A stretch of DNA of 64,000 bases from Nocardia transvalensis NBRC 15921 (GCF_000308875.1 NZ_BAGL01000081.1:78429-142428); one strand, 5' to 3'. Positions 28,229-37,280 are shown, counted from the stretch's first letter. Notes: generated from the letters alone by a model not told the origin. Program-made: numbers and translations.

Positions 28229-28405
28229 ATGTCGGGCGAGGGTGTTCGCCACCGGTGAAAAACACGGGCGGAGACGTCAGCGAAAGACGTTCGGGCGCAG
28301 CGGCCGTCAGGGACGGTTTGCTGGGATTTCGATCAGGTGGTGTGCACGCCGCGCGGGCCGGTAGCCCGCGCGGCACAGGGCGCGCGGTACCAGGGGCGGA
28401 GCGCT

Positions 28406-28741
28406 CTAGCCCTCGTCGCCGCGCATGCGGGCGCGCAGCTGGGCCTTGTCGGTGCGCCGCTTCTGATCGACCGCCGCGATGTCCTCGTTGACCCGGGCGC
28501 GCAGCCGCTTGAACAGCACCAACGACAACGGCAGCGCGATGATCAGCGCGAACAACAGCGCCACGATCAGGGGGATATCCACAGACAGCACATGCGCCAG
28601 CCCGACGATGACGGCGGCGAGGACCGCGACCAGCACCAGCCGGGCCAGGGTGTACAGCACCAGGTTGCGCGCCAGCCGCCGGCCAGCGGCGGCCGGGGCG
28701 GGATCGGCCGGTGCTCCGTCCGGTCGGGATGCGTCACTCAC
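28406..28741 (-). CDS. DUF4229 membrane protein
   Basis: About 111 residues. Two adjacent membrane helices (LVLYTLARLVLVAVLAAVIVG and IPLIVALLFALIIALPLSLVLF) are followed by a charged coiled tail RVNEDIAAVDQKRRTDKAQL, the DUF4229 layout; the position agrees with Rv0531. GTG 28741 was chosen as the last Val before the hydrophilic N-terminus. Function unknown. Confidence 0.78.
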   Translation of the reverse strand: MSDASRPDGAPADPAPAAAGRRLARNLVLYTLARLVLVAVLAAVIVGLAHVLSVDIPLIVALLFALIIALPLSLVLFKRLRARVNEDIAAVDQKRRTDKAQLRARMRGDEG

Positions 28742-28977
28742 GACGACCAGCCTAAGCGACGGCCACACATCGCGACCGCCCCGCCCGGCGTCCGGAACGT
28801 TCGGATCGCTGCATATTCGCTGGACAGCGTTTGCCGGACCGTCGCCAATCCGTACGCATATCCGATTTGTCTATTACTTCCCCTTTACCAACGTTAGATC
28901 ATTCGAGTACGTGGGGGGTGCGGTGCAACGATGTCGCTATCTGATGAGGGAACTGTCGATTACGGAAAGGTTTGCGA

Positions 28978-29211
28978 ATGACTGCGATCACCGCGGCGAG
29001 CCGCACTTTGGGTTCCGTCAACGGCCAGGAGGCCCTCCTGACCCCCGGGCAGGTAGCAGCACTGTTCCATGTCGATCCCAAGACCGTCACCCGCTGGGCG
29101 CACGCCGGGCGGCTCGGTTCGCTGCGCACGCCGGGTGGCCACCGGCGTTTCCGTGAGTCCGAGGTGATGCAGCTGCTCAGGTCGCTGACCACCGAGGCGA
29201 CGCGCGCCTGA
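28978..29211 (+). CDS. bldC: BldC-family MerR-like developmental regulator
   Basis: 77 residues: TPGQVAALFHVDPKTVTRWA, the MerR-type HTH, then LGSLRTPGGHRRFRESEV, nearly the BldC consensus. BldC binds DNA without an effector domain and controls development in streptomycetes; in non-sporulating relatives its role is less clear. ATG 28978 follows GGAAAGG. A 236-base upstream gap probably holds its promoter. Confidence 0.9.
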   Translation: MTAITAASRTLGSVNGQEALLTPGQVAALFHVDPKTVTRWAHAGRLGSLRTPGGHRRFRESEVMQLLRSLTTEATRA

Positions 29212-29282
29212 CCCTTATTTCCGGCGTCTGCGGTGCCGCAGGTACGGACACGGATTACCCTCGATGACAGGAGGTGAGTGAC

Positions 29283-29480
29283 GTGGCGTACCTGTTGGCA
29301 CTCATCGCGGTCGTAGCCGTCGCGGTGCTGTGCTGGAAGGCGTTCGGGCCGGAGCGCTCGCATCGACTCGGTGCCGGTTCCACTCGACGCAATCGCATTA
29401 TCGGCCCCGACGACGATCCGGAATTTCTCTGGCGCCTGTCGCGCCAGCATCGCGACGGCGACCCCGGAAACGATCGCTGA
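29283..29480 (+). CDS. Small single-helix membrane protein
   Basis: 65 residues. An N-terminal membrane helix VAYLLALIAVVAVAVLCWKAF precedes a basic, disordered tail containing GPDDDPEFLWRLSRQ. AGGAGG lies eight bases before GTG 29283, which I prefer to the GTG at 29274 that overlaps the ribosome binding site. Function unknown. Confidence 0.75.
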   Translation: MAYLLALIAVVAVAVLCWKAFGPERSHRLGAGSTRRNRIIGPDDDPEFLWRLSRQHRDGDPGNDR

Positions 29481-29536
29481 TTTCCCCTTCGCGGGTGCGA
29501 CCCCACTGTGACTCGCTTCACATGTGCAGTCGGTAA

Positions 29537-30427
29537 TCAGACCGGTGCGGCGATGCTGCTGTCCAGCGCCGCCAGCGCGACCGTCACGGCCGCGTCGGTG
29601 GCGGGGAGCAGCGGCAGCCGCACGGCCGCGCTCGGAATACGGCCCTGAGCGGCCAGAACACCTTTCACCACAACGGGATTGGGCTCGGCGAACAGCGCCC
29701 CCGACAGCGGCGCCAGCAGGTTGCCGAGTTCCCTGGCCCGGTCCATCGAGCCGTCGCGCCACGCGGCGGTCATGTCCACATACGGCGTCGGCGCCACATT
29801 GGCGCTGGCCAGAATCGCGCCGGACGCGCCGAGCGCCAGCAGCGGCGCGGCGAACAGGTCGTCCCCCGCCAGCACGCTCGTCCCGGCCGGGCGCCTGCTC
29901 ATGAACGCGATGGTCGCCGCGTCGATACCGCCCACCGCGTGCTTGAATCCGGCGACGCCGGGCAGTTCGGCCAGGCGGCACAGGCTTTCGGCGTCGAGCG
30001 ATACGCCGGTGCGGTAGGGGATGTTGTACACCAGCACGGGAACCGGCGAGGCCGCGGTCACGCTGCGGAAGTGTTCCACCACGCCGGCGGCGGACGGGCG
30101 GGTGTAGTACGGCACCACGACCAGTGCCGCGGTGACCCGCGCATCGAGTCCGGCCAGCGACGCCATGGAGTCGGCCGTCGAATTCGACCCGGTCCCGGCG
30201 ATCAGCGGGACCTGCCGCTCCCGGCACACGGTGGCGCAGATATCGAGGACCCGGCGGCGCTCGTCACCGGTCAGGGTGGCGGGTTCGCCCGTGGTTCCCA
30301 GCGCGACGATCCCGGACGCGCCCGCGTCGAGCACGTCGTGCGCGAGCCGTTCCAGGGCGTCGGCCGCGAGGTCGCCGGTCGCGGTGAACGGCGTGATCAG
30401 CGGGACGAACAGGCCGGTAAGCGTCAT
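29537..30427 (-). CDS. dapA: Dihydrodipicolinate synthase (DapA) family enzyme
   Basis: 296 residues, TIM-barrel class I aldolase. Motifs: pyruvate-binding ALGTTGEPATLTGDERR, Tyr in PYYTRPSAAGVVEHF, YNIPYRTG, and the Schiff-base Lys in GFKHAVGGIDAAT. All catalytic positions look intact. It may be a DapA paralogue rather than the housekeeping lysine enzyme, because it pairs with a divergent LysR gene and not with lysine genes. Start ATG 30427 (MTLTGLFVPLITPF). Confidence 0.85.
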   Translation of the reverse strand: MTLTGLFVPLITPFTATGDLAADALERLAHDVLDAGASGIVALGTTGEPATLTGDERRRVLDICATVCRERQVPLIAGTGSNSTADSMASLAGLDARVTAALVVVPYYTRPSAAGVVEHFRSVTAASPVPVLVYNIPYRTGVSLDAESLCRLAELPGVAGFKHAVGGIDAATIAFMSRRPAGTSVLAGDDLFAAPLLALGASGAILASANVAPTPYVDMTAAWRDGSMDRARELGNLLAPLSGALFAEPNPVVVKGVLAAQGRIPSAAVRLPLLPATDAAVTVALAALDSSIAAPV

Positions 30428-30497
30428 GGCTTCACCCTGATGGATTCGATGCTTCACGTCTATTTCAGGTTTCTGCATGCGAGCTTAAGATGAACTG

Positions 30498-31403
30498 ATG
30501 CTCGATGTCCGACGCCTGCGCCTGTTGCGCGAGCTGGCCCAGCGCGGCACGATCGCGGCCGTCGCCGAGGCGCTCGCCTATACGCCGTCCGCGGTATCCC
30601 AGCAGCTGGCCGCGCTGGAGCGCGAGGCGGGGGTGCCGCTGCTGGAGCGGACCGGCCGCAGCGTCACGCTCACCCCGGCGGCCCTGCGGCTGGCCGAGCA
30701 CGCGGAGGCCATCCTCGCGGTGCTGGAGCAGGCGTCGGCCGAACTGGCCACGGCCCGAACCGAACTCACCGGCACACTGCGCATCGGCGCTTTCCCGACG
30801 GCGGTGCGGACCATGCTCTCCCCGGCGCTCGTCGCGCTCAGCCGGGAACATCCGCGCCTGGAACTGCTGGTGTCCGAGCTGGATCCGGTGAGCGCGCCGG
30901 CGGCGCTGCGGGCGGAGTCGCTCGATATCGCGCTGGTCCAGGAGTACGACTACGTGCCCGCCGCGCCCGAGACCGGGCTGGATACCGAACCGTTCCTGGA
31001 GGAGACGGTCTATCTGGCCGCGCCGTCTCCGGCGCCGCTGGCCACGCACCGCGACTCGCCGTGGATCGCGAGCACCCACGGCACGCTGTGCCACCTCATG
31101 ACCGTACGGGCTTGCGAGGCAGCGGGTTTCGCGCCGCGCATCCGCCACCACGCCGACGATTTCGGAACCGTGCTCGCACTGGTCGCGGCCGGTCAGGGCG
31201 TGGCGCTGGTGCCCGAGTTGGGCGCGCTGCACATTCCCGAGGGCGTCGCGCTCGTTCCGCTGCCGACCCGCCGGCGGACCCGCCTGGCCTACCGCCGCGG
31301 CACCGGGGCCCACCCGGCCATCGCCGCCGCCCGCGCCGCCCTGCACACCGCGTGTGCCGCGATTCCGGCCGCGGGCGTCAGTCCCGGTGGAGATGCCAGA
31401 TGA
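30498..31403 (+). CDS. LysR-family transcriptional regulator
   Basis: 301 residues. N-terminal HTH: RLLRELAQRGTIAAVAEAL, then TPSAVSQQLAALEREAGVPLLERTGR. A periplasmic-binding-like effector domain follows from about residue 90. Divergent from the DapA-like gene over 70 bases, the classic LysR arrangement, so it probably regulates that gene. The 3' end overlaps the convergent methyltransferase by 26 bases. Confidence 0.88.
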   Translation: MLDVRRLRLLRELAQRGTIAAVAEALAYTPSAVSQQLAALEREAGVPLLERTGRSVTLTPAALRLAEHAEAILAVLEQASAELATARTELTGTLRIGAFPTAVRTMLSPALVALSREHPRLELLVSELDPVSAPAALRAESLDIALVQEYDYVPAAPETGLDTEPFLEETVYLAAPSPAPLATHRDSPWIASTHGTLCHLMTVRACEAAGFAPRIRHHADDFGTVLALVAAGQGVALVPELGALHIPEGVALVPLPTRRRTRLAYRRGTGAHPAIAAARAALHTACAAIPAAGVSPGGDAR

Positions 31404-32250
31404 TCACCGCGGGGACTCCCTCGCTTGCGAGATGAGCCGCAGCGGGGGTCAGGGCCGCCAGCGACCACGGCCAGGCCTCCCACGGACCCGGGCCGGTGGC
31501 AGGCTCTCCCGGTTCCGGCGCAGGTAGCGAAGGCTCTTCGCAGCCGCGGACCGACAGTCCCGCGGCCAGGGCGGCGCGCAGGTGATCGCCGGTGCGGTGG
31601 GGGTAGGTGCGCAGGCGGGCGGGGGTGCCGTCCGGGCGGCGCACCGTCGGCACGTGGGTGCGGGCCACCTGCTCGGGGTGGATATCGGTGATCACCACGT
31701 GGCCCCCCGGGCGGAGTACGCGGGCGAATTCGCTGTAGGCGGGTACCAGATCCGGGATGTGTGACAGGGCGAGCGAGCAGGTCACGATATCCACGGAGGC
31801 GTCGTCGACCGGCAATTCTTGAAGGTCGCCGGCCCGGAAGTCCGCCTCCGGGAGCCGCTTTCGCGCGTGGTCGAGCATATGGGGTGAGCTGTCGACGCCG
31901 ACGACGTGATGCCCGCAGTCCGCCAGCACCTCCGCGACCCGGCCCGTCCCGCACGCCGCGTCCAGAGCCGTGCCCGGTGGCAGGGCCCCGGCGATATCGC
32001 GCACGACCGGCTCGTCGAAATCGAAGGCGGGGTTGGGGCCGTCGTAGGTATCCGCCCAGATCTCGTATCCCGCAACGGTATCCACCACCTCGACCGCGAT
32101 GCCTCGGCGCAGCGCGGGGTCGTCGAGCAAGCGGCGGATCTCGTCTATCCGTGCCTCGCCGAAGTCCCGGTCGCGCTCACCGGCGAAGGTGCGCAGCAGG
32201 GCGATGCCTTCCAGGCCGAGGGCGTAGGACAGGGGGCTCTCGTACGACAT
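31378..32250 (-). CDS. SAM-dependent methyltransferase
   Basis: 290 residues. Motif I ALDAACGTGRVAEVLADCG, then VVGVDSSPHMLDHARKRLPEADF and LRPGGHVVITDIHP: a class I (UbiE/COQ5-like) SAM methyltransferase. An extra 90-residue N-terminal helical part precedes the fold. Start ATG 32250. The substrate is unknown; there are no biosynthetic neighbours. Confidence 0.87.
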   Translation of the reverse strand: MSYESPLSYALGLEGIALLRTFAGERDRDFGEARIDEIRRLLDDPALRRGIAVEVVDTVAGYEIWADTYDGPNPAFDFDEPVVRDIAGALPPGTALDAACGTGRVAEVLADCGHHVVGVDSSPHMLDHARKRLPEADFRAGDLQELPVDDASVDIVTCSLALSHIPDLVPAYSEFARVLRPGGHVVITDIHPEQVARTHVPTVRRPDGTPARLRTYPHRTGDHLRAALAAGLSVRGCEEPSLPAPEPGEPATGPGPWEAWPWSLAALTPAAAHLASEGVPAVIIWHLHRD

Positions 32251-32366
32251 GGGCGCGAGGTTAGCGATCACGGCCCACTGCGGGCGAGCCATTTCCCACC
32301 GCGAGTATGGTGCGAGGCAGGCACTAATCGATCATTTCCGGCGGCAACCCGACCTCGGGAGGACGT

Positions 32367-33290
32367 ATGAAAGCGATCATTGCCAACGCCTACGGTGAGC
32401 CCGACGCACTGGAATTCGGCGAGCTTCCCACCCCGAAAGTAGGCCCTGACCAGGTGCTTATCGAGGTCAGGGCGGCCGGGGTGAATCCGGTCGACTGGAA
32501 GGTCCTCGCCGGATATCTGGACCCGATGATGTACGCGTACTTCCCGCTGATCCCCGGCTGGGACGTGGCGGGAGTGATCACGCAGCTCGGCCTGGATGTG
32601 CCCGAATACCAGGTCGGCGACGAGGTGATGGGGTACGTCCGCCGCGACGAGGTGCAGCACGGCACCTACGCCGAACTGGTCGCGGCGCCGGTGCGGACGC
32701 TGGCCCGCAAGCCCGCGGCGCTGAGCTGGCAGCAGGCGGGAGCCCTGCCGCTCGCCGGGCTCACCGCCTACCAGGTGCTGAACCGCGTGGGGCTTTCATC
32801 CGGCGAAACGGTGTTGATCCACGCCGCGTCCGGCGGGGTCGGCTCGCTCGCCGTCCAGATCGCCGTCGCCCGCGGCGCTCGCGTCATCGGCACTGCCAGC
32901 GAACGCAACCACGACTTCCTCCGCTCCCTCGGCGCTGAACCGATTACCTACGGCGACGGCCTGGCGGACCGGGTCCGCGCACTCGCGCCCGAAGGCATCG
33001 ACGCCGCAGCCGATTTCGTCGGAAGCGGCGTGATCGAGTTGTCCCAGGATCTCCTGCGCGACCGCTCCCGAATCGCCTCGATCGCCGACGGCAGCGTGGG
33101 CGAGAAGGGCGGACATCAGGTATGGGTACGGCCCTCCGCGGTCGACCTCACCGCGCTCGCCGAATTGGCCGACGCCGGGAAATTGACCGTACCCATCGAC
33201 ACCGCATTGCCGTTGGCCCAGGCCGCCGAGGCTCTCGAAGTGAGCAAGAAGGGCCGGTCACGAGGAAAGATCGTGCTCGAGGTCAGCTGA
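32367..33290 (+). CDS. NADP-dependent MDR-family oxidoreductase (quinone reductase type)
   Basis: 307 residues. GroES-like N-terminal half (VRAAGVNPVDWKVLAGY), then the nucleotide-binding LIHAASGGVGSLAVQIAVARGARVIG. No zinc-binding Cys/His set, so of the zinc-free quinone oxidoreductase type. GGGAGG lies six bases before ATG 32367. Stands alone. Confidence 0.88.
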   Translation: MKAIIANAYGEPDALEFGELPTPKVGPDQVLIEVRAAGVNPVDWKVLAGYLDPMMYAYFPLIPGWDVAGVITQLGLDVPEYQVGDEVMGYVRRDEVQHGTYAELVAAPVRTLARKPAALSWQQAGALPLAGLTAYQVLNRVGLSSGETVLIHAASGGVGSLAVQIAVARGARVIGTASERNHDFLRSLGAEPITYGDGLADRVRALAPEGIDAAADFVGSGVIELSQDLLRDRSRIASIADGSVGEKGGHQVWVRPSAVDLTALAELADAGKLTVPIDTALPLAQAAEALEVSKKGRSRGKIVLEVS

Positions 33291-33296
33291 CAGACC

Positions 33297-33947
33297 TCAT
33301 TTCGCGTCGATGAGATCACGCAGATCATCCGGCTCCCAGAAGCCCTCCACTCCGGGCAGCCGGGTGAGATAGTCCATCGCGTCGTCCGGAGTCCAGCCGT
33401 GCGACTCCACGAGCCCCGCCGCCAGCATGGCGAGATACCGCGGCGAGGGCCGGTTCAATTCGACGGCCGCACAATCCCACGGCGAGGTGAACGCCAACAC
33501 GGGATACCTGTCCAAATCCGCTATGTGCAGCAGAGTTTCGTACCGCCCCTCCCCCAACTTGCTCATCCCATTACCCACCACATCCCCCAGATCGAACCCC
33601 GCGGCAGTCCCCGGATCCCGATACATCTCCTGCGCCATAAGGTCACCGAACTGCTCCACGGTAATCAGATACCCCCGCGCCGCGGCCCCCAACGGCCACC
33701 CTTTGATCGGCCTATGCGCATAGAACGCAACTCCCCCGGTCCACACCGGACTCTCCCACGCGAAATAGATAGTCCCCGGCAGCGTCAGCGGCGTAATAGC
33801 CCGAGGCGGCGTCGGATCCCGAAATCCGGGGTAGGTACGCGGCGTCCCAGGCAGATTCCCACCCTTCCGGTAGTAATCGAACCGGCGCTCGAACAGATTG
33901 GAACCGTACGCGGCGTACCACACGTGAGTCGATCCACCTGCCTGCAT
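33297..33947 (-). CDS. Gamma-glutamylcyclotransferase-like protein
   Basis: 216 residues. The N-terminal WYAAYGSNLFERRFDYYRKG carries the YGSNL loop of the GGCT/BtrG fold, and VAFYAHRPIKGWPLGAAARGYLI is consistent with it. The catalytic Glu is not certain from inspection. Start ATG 33947 begins at the fold; earlier Met codons add unrelated sequence. Substrate unknown. Confidence 0.7.
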   Translation of the reverse strand: MQAGGSTHVWYAAYGSNLFERRFDYYRKGGNLPGTPRTYPGFRDPTPPRAITPLTLPGTIYFAWESPVWTGGVAFYAHRPIKGWPLGAAARGYLITVEQFGDLMAQEMYRDPGTAAGFDLGDVVGNGMSKLGEGRYETLLHIADLDRYPVLAFTSPWDCAAVELNRPSPRYLAMLAAGLVESHGWTPDDAMDYLTRLPGVEGFWEPDDLRDLIDAK

Positions 33948-34029
33948 GAACTGCAGCTTAGTAGCAACGAGTCGGAATCGAAGGTTCTCGGCCACGCTGG
34001 GCGTTCGCCCGAAAGACTCACTTCACCAA

Positions 34030-34869
34030 TCATCCCCGCCGTCGACTCTCGAGTATCGTGCCGATCAATTCTCGAGCGGCATCACCGGTGACGGACTGCC
34101 GGGCCAAGGTATCGAATGCCCGCCCGTAGAGCGCTATCTCCCTCGGCTGAGTAATCCGCAGTTCGGCAGAGACGCCCTCGACCAGTACCAGTCGGTTGTC
34201 GTACATCGCGAAGTTGCTTGCTACCACCAGCGCCTCCGACTCGGCGGGCACGATGCCGAGCGTGACACGTGGCATCCCTATCATCGAACTCAACCTGTCC
34301 AACTGGCCGATCATGACACCGTTTCCACCTACCGTCGTGCGGAGCGATTGCTCACCCATCAAGAAGTGACAGCGATACTTTCGGCGGTACAGGATCTGCT
34401 GCCGCTCCAGTCTTTTGGACACACCACTGTCCACATCGGTTGATATGCCATGGAATTCGGCGGCCCGCCTCAGCTTGGCCTCGGCGTAGTCGGCGGTTTG
34501 CAGCAAGCCGGGGATGATCTGCGGTTGATAATTTCGGATGAAGGTTGCCTCGGTCTCCAGCTTCAAATATTGCTGCTGCCGGTGTTTGATGCCCGAACCG
34601 AGAGCGCGTCGCCACTCCAAATAGGCGCTATCTATGTTGTGCAGGACGGCGAGCAGCTCGGACTGCTGGTCGTCAGCGTCGGCGTGTGCACAGTATGCCC
34701 GGATGTCGTCATCGGTCGGCCTCGTCCGGCCGTACTCGATTTTCGACACCTTGGATTCGTGCCACCCAGCCAGTTCGGCCAGTTGCCGACCGGACAGGCC
34801 CGCACGACGCCGAAGCTCCCGGAGCCTGGCCCCGAGAGCTTCTCTCGCGTCGTGAACGCCATCTTTCAC
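34030..34869 (-). CDS. XRE HTH regulator with DUF5753 (Scr1-like)
   Basis: 279 residues. HTH at about 12-65: LGARLRELRRRAGLSGRQLAELAGWHESKVSKIEYG (split here only in description). The DUF5753 domain follows, with YQPQIIPGLLQTADYAEA and RLERQQILYR. This family regulates streptomycete development and is usually paired with small DUF397 proteins; here its partner is a DUF6879 gene whose stop overlaps its start (ATGA). Last gene of a three-gene operon. Confidence 0.87.
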   Translation of the reverse strand: MKDGVHDAREALGARLRELRRRAGLSGRQLAELAGWHESKVSKIEYGRTRPTDDDIRAYCAHADADDQQSELLAVLHNIDSAYLEWRRALGSGIKHRQQQYLKLETEATFIRNYQPQIIPGLLQTADYAEAKLRRAAEFHGISTDVDSGVSKRLERQQILYRRKYRCHFLMGEQSLRTTVGGNGVMIGQLDRLSSMIGMPRVTLGIVPAESEALVVASNFAMYDNRLVLVEGVSAELRITQPREIALYGRAFDTLARQSVTGDAARELIGTILESRRRG

Positions 34870-35402
34870 TGTCGAATATGCTCGCTCTCAACGTATTCGG
34901 TGTACGGCGCCGCCGATCGCCAAAGCCTTTCTCGCACACCCTGACAGTAGATAACGATCCCGGGATCGGTGGTCACCGCCATACCGGCCGGCGCTCCCTT
35001 GTCGTCAACGAGATTGTAGGCAACCCGTATGCCGTCCATGAGCCACCAGTCGTCCGGCGGCACCTCCCCGGCCAGATGGCGAGGGACATAGCGAATATCT
35101 TCCCCAGCCGCCACATTGTCACCGGTCACCGACAACAACCACCGGTGATAGTCGGTATGCGGAACCGTCACCACCCGAACCCTGCTCACGGATACACCGC
35201 GCGTGGTGGTCTCGCGTACGAGGTCCATCCAGCCGTCCTTATAGGCGTCCGGTAACGGCGGTAGCCCGTTCATGAACCGTCGAAACCGTTCCGACTCCTC
35301 CGGCACACCATAGGAATCCTTGGTTTCCAGATGAAAGGCTTCGGTCTCACACTCGTGGAGTAGGTCCGCCCACAACCGCGGATCACGCCGCCGAAACTGC
35401 AC
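34866..35402 (-). CDS. DUF6879 family protein
   Basis: 178 residues: WADLLHECETEAFHLETKDSY, then VRETTTRGVSVSRVRVVT, YHRWLLSVTGDNVAAGEDIRY, and a WWLMDG segment, matching the DUF6879 pattern. Such proteins accompany XRE-DUF5753 regulators in actinomycetes; their role is unknown. It overlaps the previous gene by 20 bases and the next by four. Confidence 0.78.
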   Translation of the reverse strand: MQFRRRDPRLWADLLHECETEAFHLETKDSYGVPEESERFRRFMNGLPPLPDAYKDGWMDLVRETTTRGVSVSRVRVVTVPHTDYHRWLLSVTGDNVAAGEDIRYVPRHLAGEVPPDDWWLMDGIRVAYNLVDDKGAPAGMAVTTDPGIVIYCQGVRERLWRSAAPYTEYVESEHIRQ

Positions 35403-35712
35403 CGTAGAACGTCCTCTCCCGCATCGGCACTTCGATCGCAGCTTCCCCGCGAGCCAGGTCGAGTTGCCCCAGGGTCTCGCCGTCGGTCACCGGTCGTCCA
35501 GTGAGGGTGAACGTGCCGCGTCCGGTGTCGGTCATCGTGGTGCCGATGAACGTGTCCGGCTCAGCGAAACCCGGGAGAAGGTGCGGGATCTCGACGGTAT
35601 CGCTCTTGCCCGTCTCCCATCCCTGCACCAAGAAGGTTCCCATGTCCGTGACGTACAGGCTCGGGCACTCCCCAACGTCGGAGCCGCCCTTACCGAGGAA
35701 CCGCAGGCGCAT
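35383..35712 (-). CDS. Small protein at the head of the DUF6879/XRE operon
   Basis: 109 residues: MRLRFLGKGGSDVGECPSLY, TFLVQGWETGKSD, IPHLLPGFAEPDTF, and a C-terminal EVPMRERTFYGA. Beta-rich with no membrane segment. Such a protein typically precedes DUF6879 genes in actinomycetes. ATG 35712 is the start closest to the conserved sequence. Function not known. Confidence 0.72.
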   Translation of the reverse strand: MRLRFLGKGGSDVGECPSLYVTDMGTFLVQGWETGKSDTVEIPHLLPGFAEPDTFIGTTMTDTGRGTFTLTGRPVTDGETLGQLDLARGEAAIEVPMRERTFYGAVSAA

Positions 35713-35944
35713 GATCCTTACCCCCATTCTTCCTCTGTGCGCGGGGTTTTCCCGCACTTTCTGCATCATCCCGCACGGTGACCAATCACGTATGCAGATG
35801 GACCAATTCGAGCAAGACTGAGCAAGCTTGTCGCGGCGGTCAGGCCGAGATGCCTAGCGTCTCACCGACGGCGCAGTCTCTGGCACCCGCCGACACGTTC
35901 GCTCCCCAACTCTGAGCTACCTCATCACCGGAATAGAGGAAGAC

Positions 35945-36112
35945 ATGGAGCACCACTGGCGCACACGGCTTATCGAGTTCCCCGGAGGGATGTTGGAGAT
36001 CCGCGATTACGGGGACTTGCCCGAATCAGACAGCGATTCGGGCGTCTACCTGGAACTCTGCAATCCCGCCCTCGAGGATCGAAGTGGCGAGACCGATGCG
36101 GAGGCATCATGA
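35945..36112 (+). CDS. Small acidic protein, divergent from the XRE cassette
   Basis: 55 residues: MEHHWRTRLIEFPGGMLEIR, then an acidic Ser/Asp-rich stretch. GAGGA precedes the ATG. The stop overlaps the next start as ATGA. It is divergent from the DUF6879/XRE operon across a 232-base gap. No family recognised. Confidence 0.55.
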   Translation: MEHHWRTRLIEFPGGMLEIRDYGDLPESDSDSGVYLELCNPALEDRSGETDAEAS

Positions 36113-36267
36113 GTCTGTGGGGATGGCCGATCGGTTTGATCATCGCGATCGCCATCCCACTGACCGTCCTGGCAGCGGCAACGCTCTGGCCGCAAAACAT
36201 CCCGAAGGACCAAACGGTCGAAGCCATCCGGAGACGAATCGACCATGAGGACGTGGAGAACAAGTGA
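36109..36267 (+). CDS. Small single-helix membrane protein
   Basis: 52 residues with one N-terminal membrane helix (WPIGLIIAIAIPLTVLAAA) and a charged C-terminus (DQTVEAIRRRIDHEDVENK). Coupled by ATGA to the 55-residue acidic protein, forming a two-gene micro-operon. Function unknown. Confidence 0.6.
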   Translation: MSLWGWPIGLIIAIAIPLTVLAAATLWPQNIPKDQTVEAIRRRIDHEDVENK

Positions 36268-36372
36268 GTAGCCGGTCGAGTATCAATACAGTTCGCGATC
36301 GCAACTGATCGGGGCCGCGATTTCGTCTACGGCTGAGGCGTTTCGGCTCGATCGAGTCGACGAATGCCGGGA

Positions 36373-37212
36373 TCAACTAGCCGCCGCGACGGCTGGGTGC
36401 TGATCGTCGATTTCGGCGAGATGGTCGATCAGTTTTGTGCGGATGGCGGTGATGGCGTCCTGGCCCAGTGGCAAACGGAGTGGGGGCGTGGATGATTCGA
36501 CGGCGGTGACGATCTGGTGGGCCGCGTGGTCGGGGTCGCCGTAAGCGCTCGGGTCGAGGTGGGTCAGGCGTTGGTGCGCGGCTTCCACGCTGGCGGCGTA
36601 ATCCGGGTGCTGGGTCGGAGTGATATCCAGTGAGGCAACGAAATTCGTGCCGAACATGCCCGGCTCGACAATGGTGACGCCGATGCCGAGGTGGGCTACC
36701 TCCTTGGCGAGACCTTCGCACATGCCCTCGACCGTGAATTTGGTTGCGGCGTAGAGGCCCAGGCCCGGTGACGGAGCGGTGACGCCGGCCACCGATGAAA
36801 TCTGCACGATATGGCCGGAGCGCTGTTCGCGTAGGGTCGGTAGTGCGGCGCGAATGACATTGAGCGAGCCGAAGACGTTGGTCTCGAAGACCTTTCGCAC
36901 GGCGTCGTCGGAGATCTCCTCCAGGGCACCGAATATCCCGTAGCCGGCATTGTTCACGACGACATCCAACCGGCCGAACACATTCACAGCCTCTGCCACC
37001 GCCCGCTCGGCTTGCTCACCGTCGGTCACGTCCAAGGGCAGGACGAGAACGCGATCCGGATGCGCCGCCGCCAACTCCCGCAACGACTGCGCCCGCTCGG
37101 GCCGCCGGGCCGTGGCAACCACCCGTCCACCGGCGGCGGCCACCGCCCGGCTCATCGCGTACCCGAAACCCGACGCCGCGCCGGTCACCAGCCACACCCG
37201 ATCGTTGCTCAT
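36373..37212 (-). CDS. Short-chain dehydrogenase/reductase
   Basis: 279 residues, classical SDR. Cofactor motif VTGAASGFGYAMSRAVA, NNAGYGIFGA, catalytic Ser in ISSVAGV and YAATK (Tyr and Lys of YxxxK). The start is one of two adjacent ATGs; I chose 37212, which sits six bases from AGGAG. Divergent from a TetR gene over an inverted repeat, which probably represses it. Confidence 0.9.
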   Translation of the reverse strand: MSNDRVWLVTGAASGFGYAMSRAVAAAGGRVVATARRPERAQSLRELAAAHPDRVLVLPLDVTDGEQAERAVAEAVNVFGRLDVVVNNAGYGIFGALEEISDDAVRKVFETNVFGSLNVIRAALPTLREQRSGHIVQISSVAGVTAPSPGLGLYAATKFTVEGMCEGLAKEVAHLGIGVTIVEPGMFGTNFVASLDITPTQHPDYAASVEAAHQRLTHLDPSAYGDPDHAAHQIVTAVESSTPPLRLPLGQDAITAIRTKLIDHLAEIDDQHPAVAAAS

Positions 37213-37236
37213 CATACTCTCCTCATCAGGCGATAT

Positions 37237-37264
37237 TTTCAATACTGAACGTATCGTATCGAAA
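37237..37264. promoter_or_regulatory. Candidate TetR operator between SDR and tetR
   Basis: TTTCAATAC (37237-37245), ten-base spacer, GTATCGAAA (37256-37264): inverted repeat with 8 of 9 matches, centred between the two divergent starts in an AT-rich stretch. Confidence 0.55.
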
Positions 37265-37280
37265 TGTGTAGACTTGCGCC

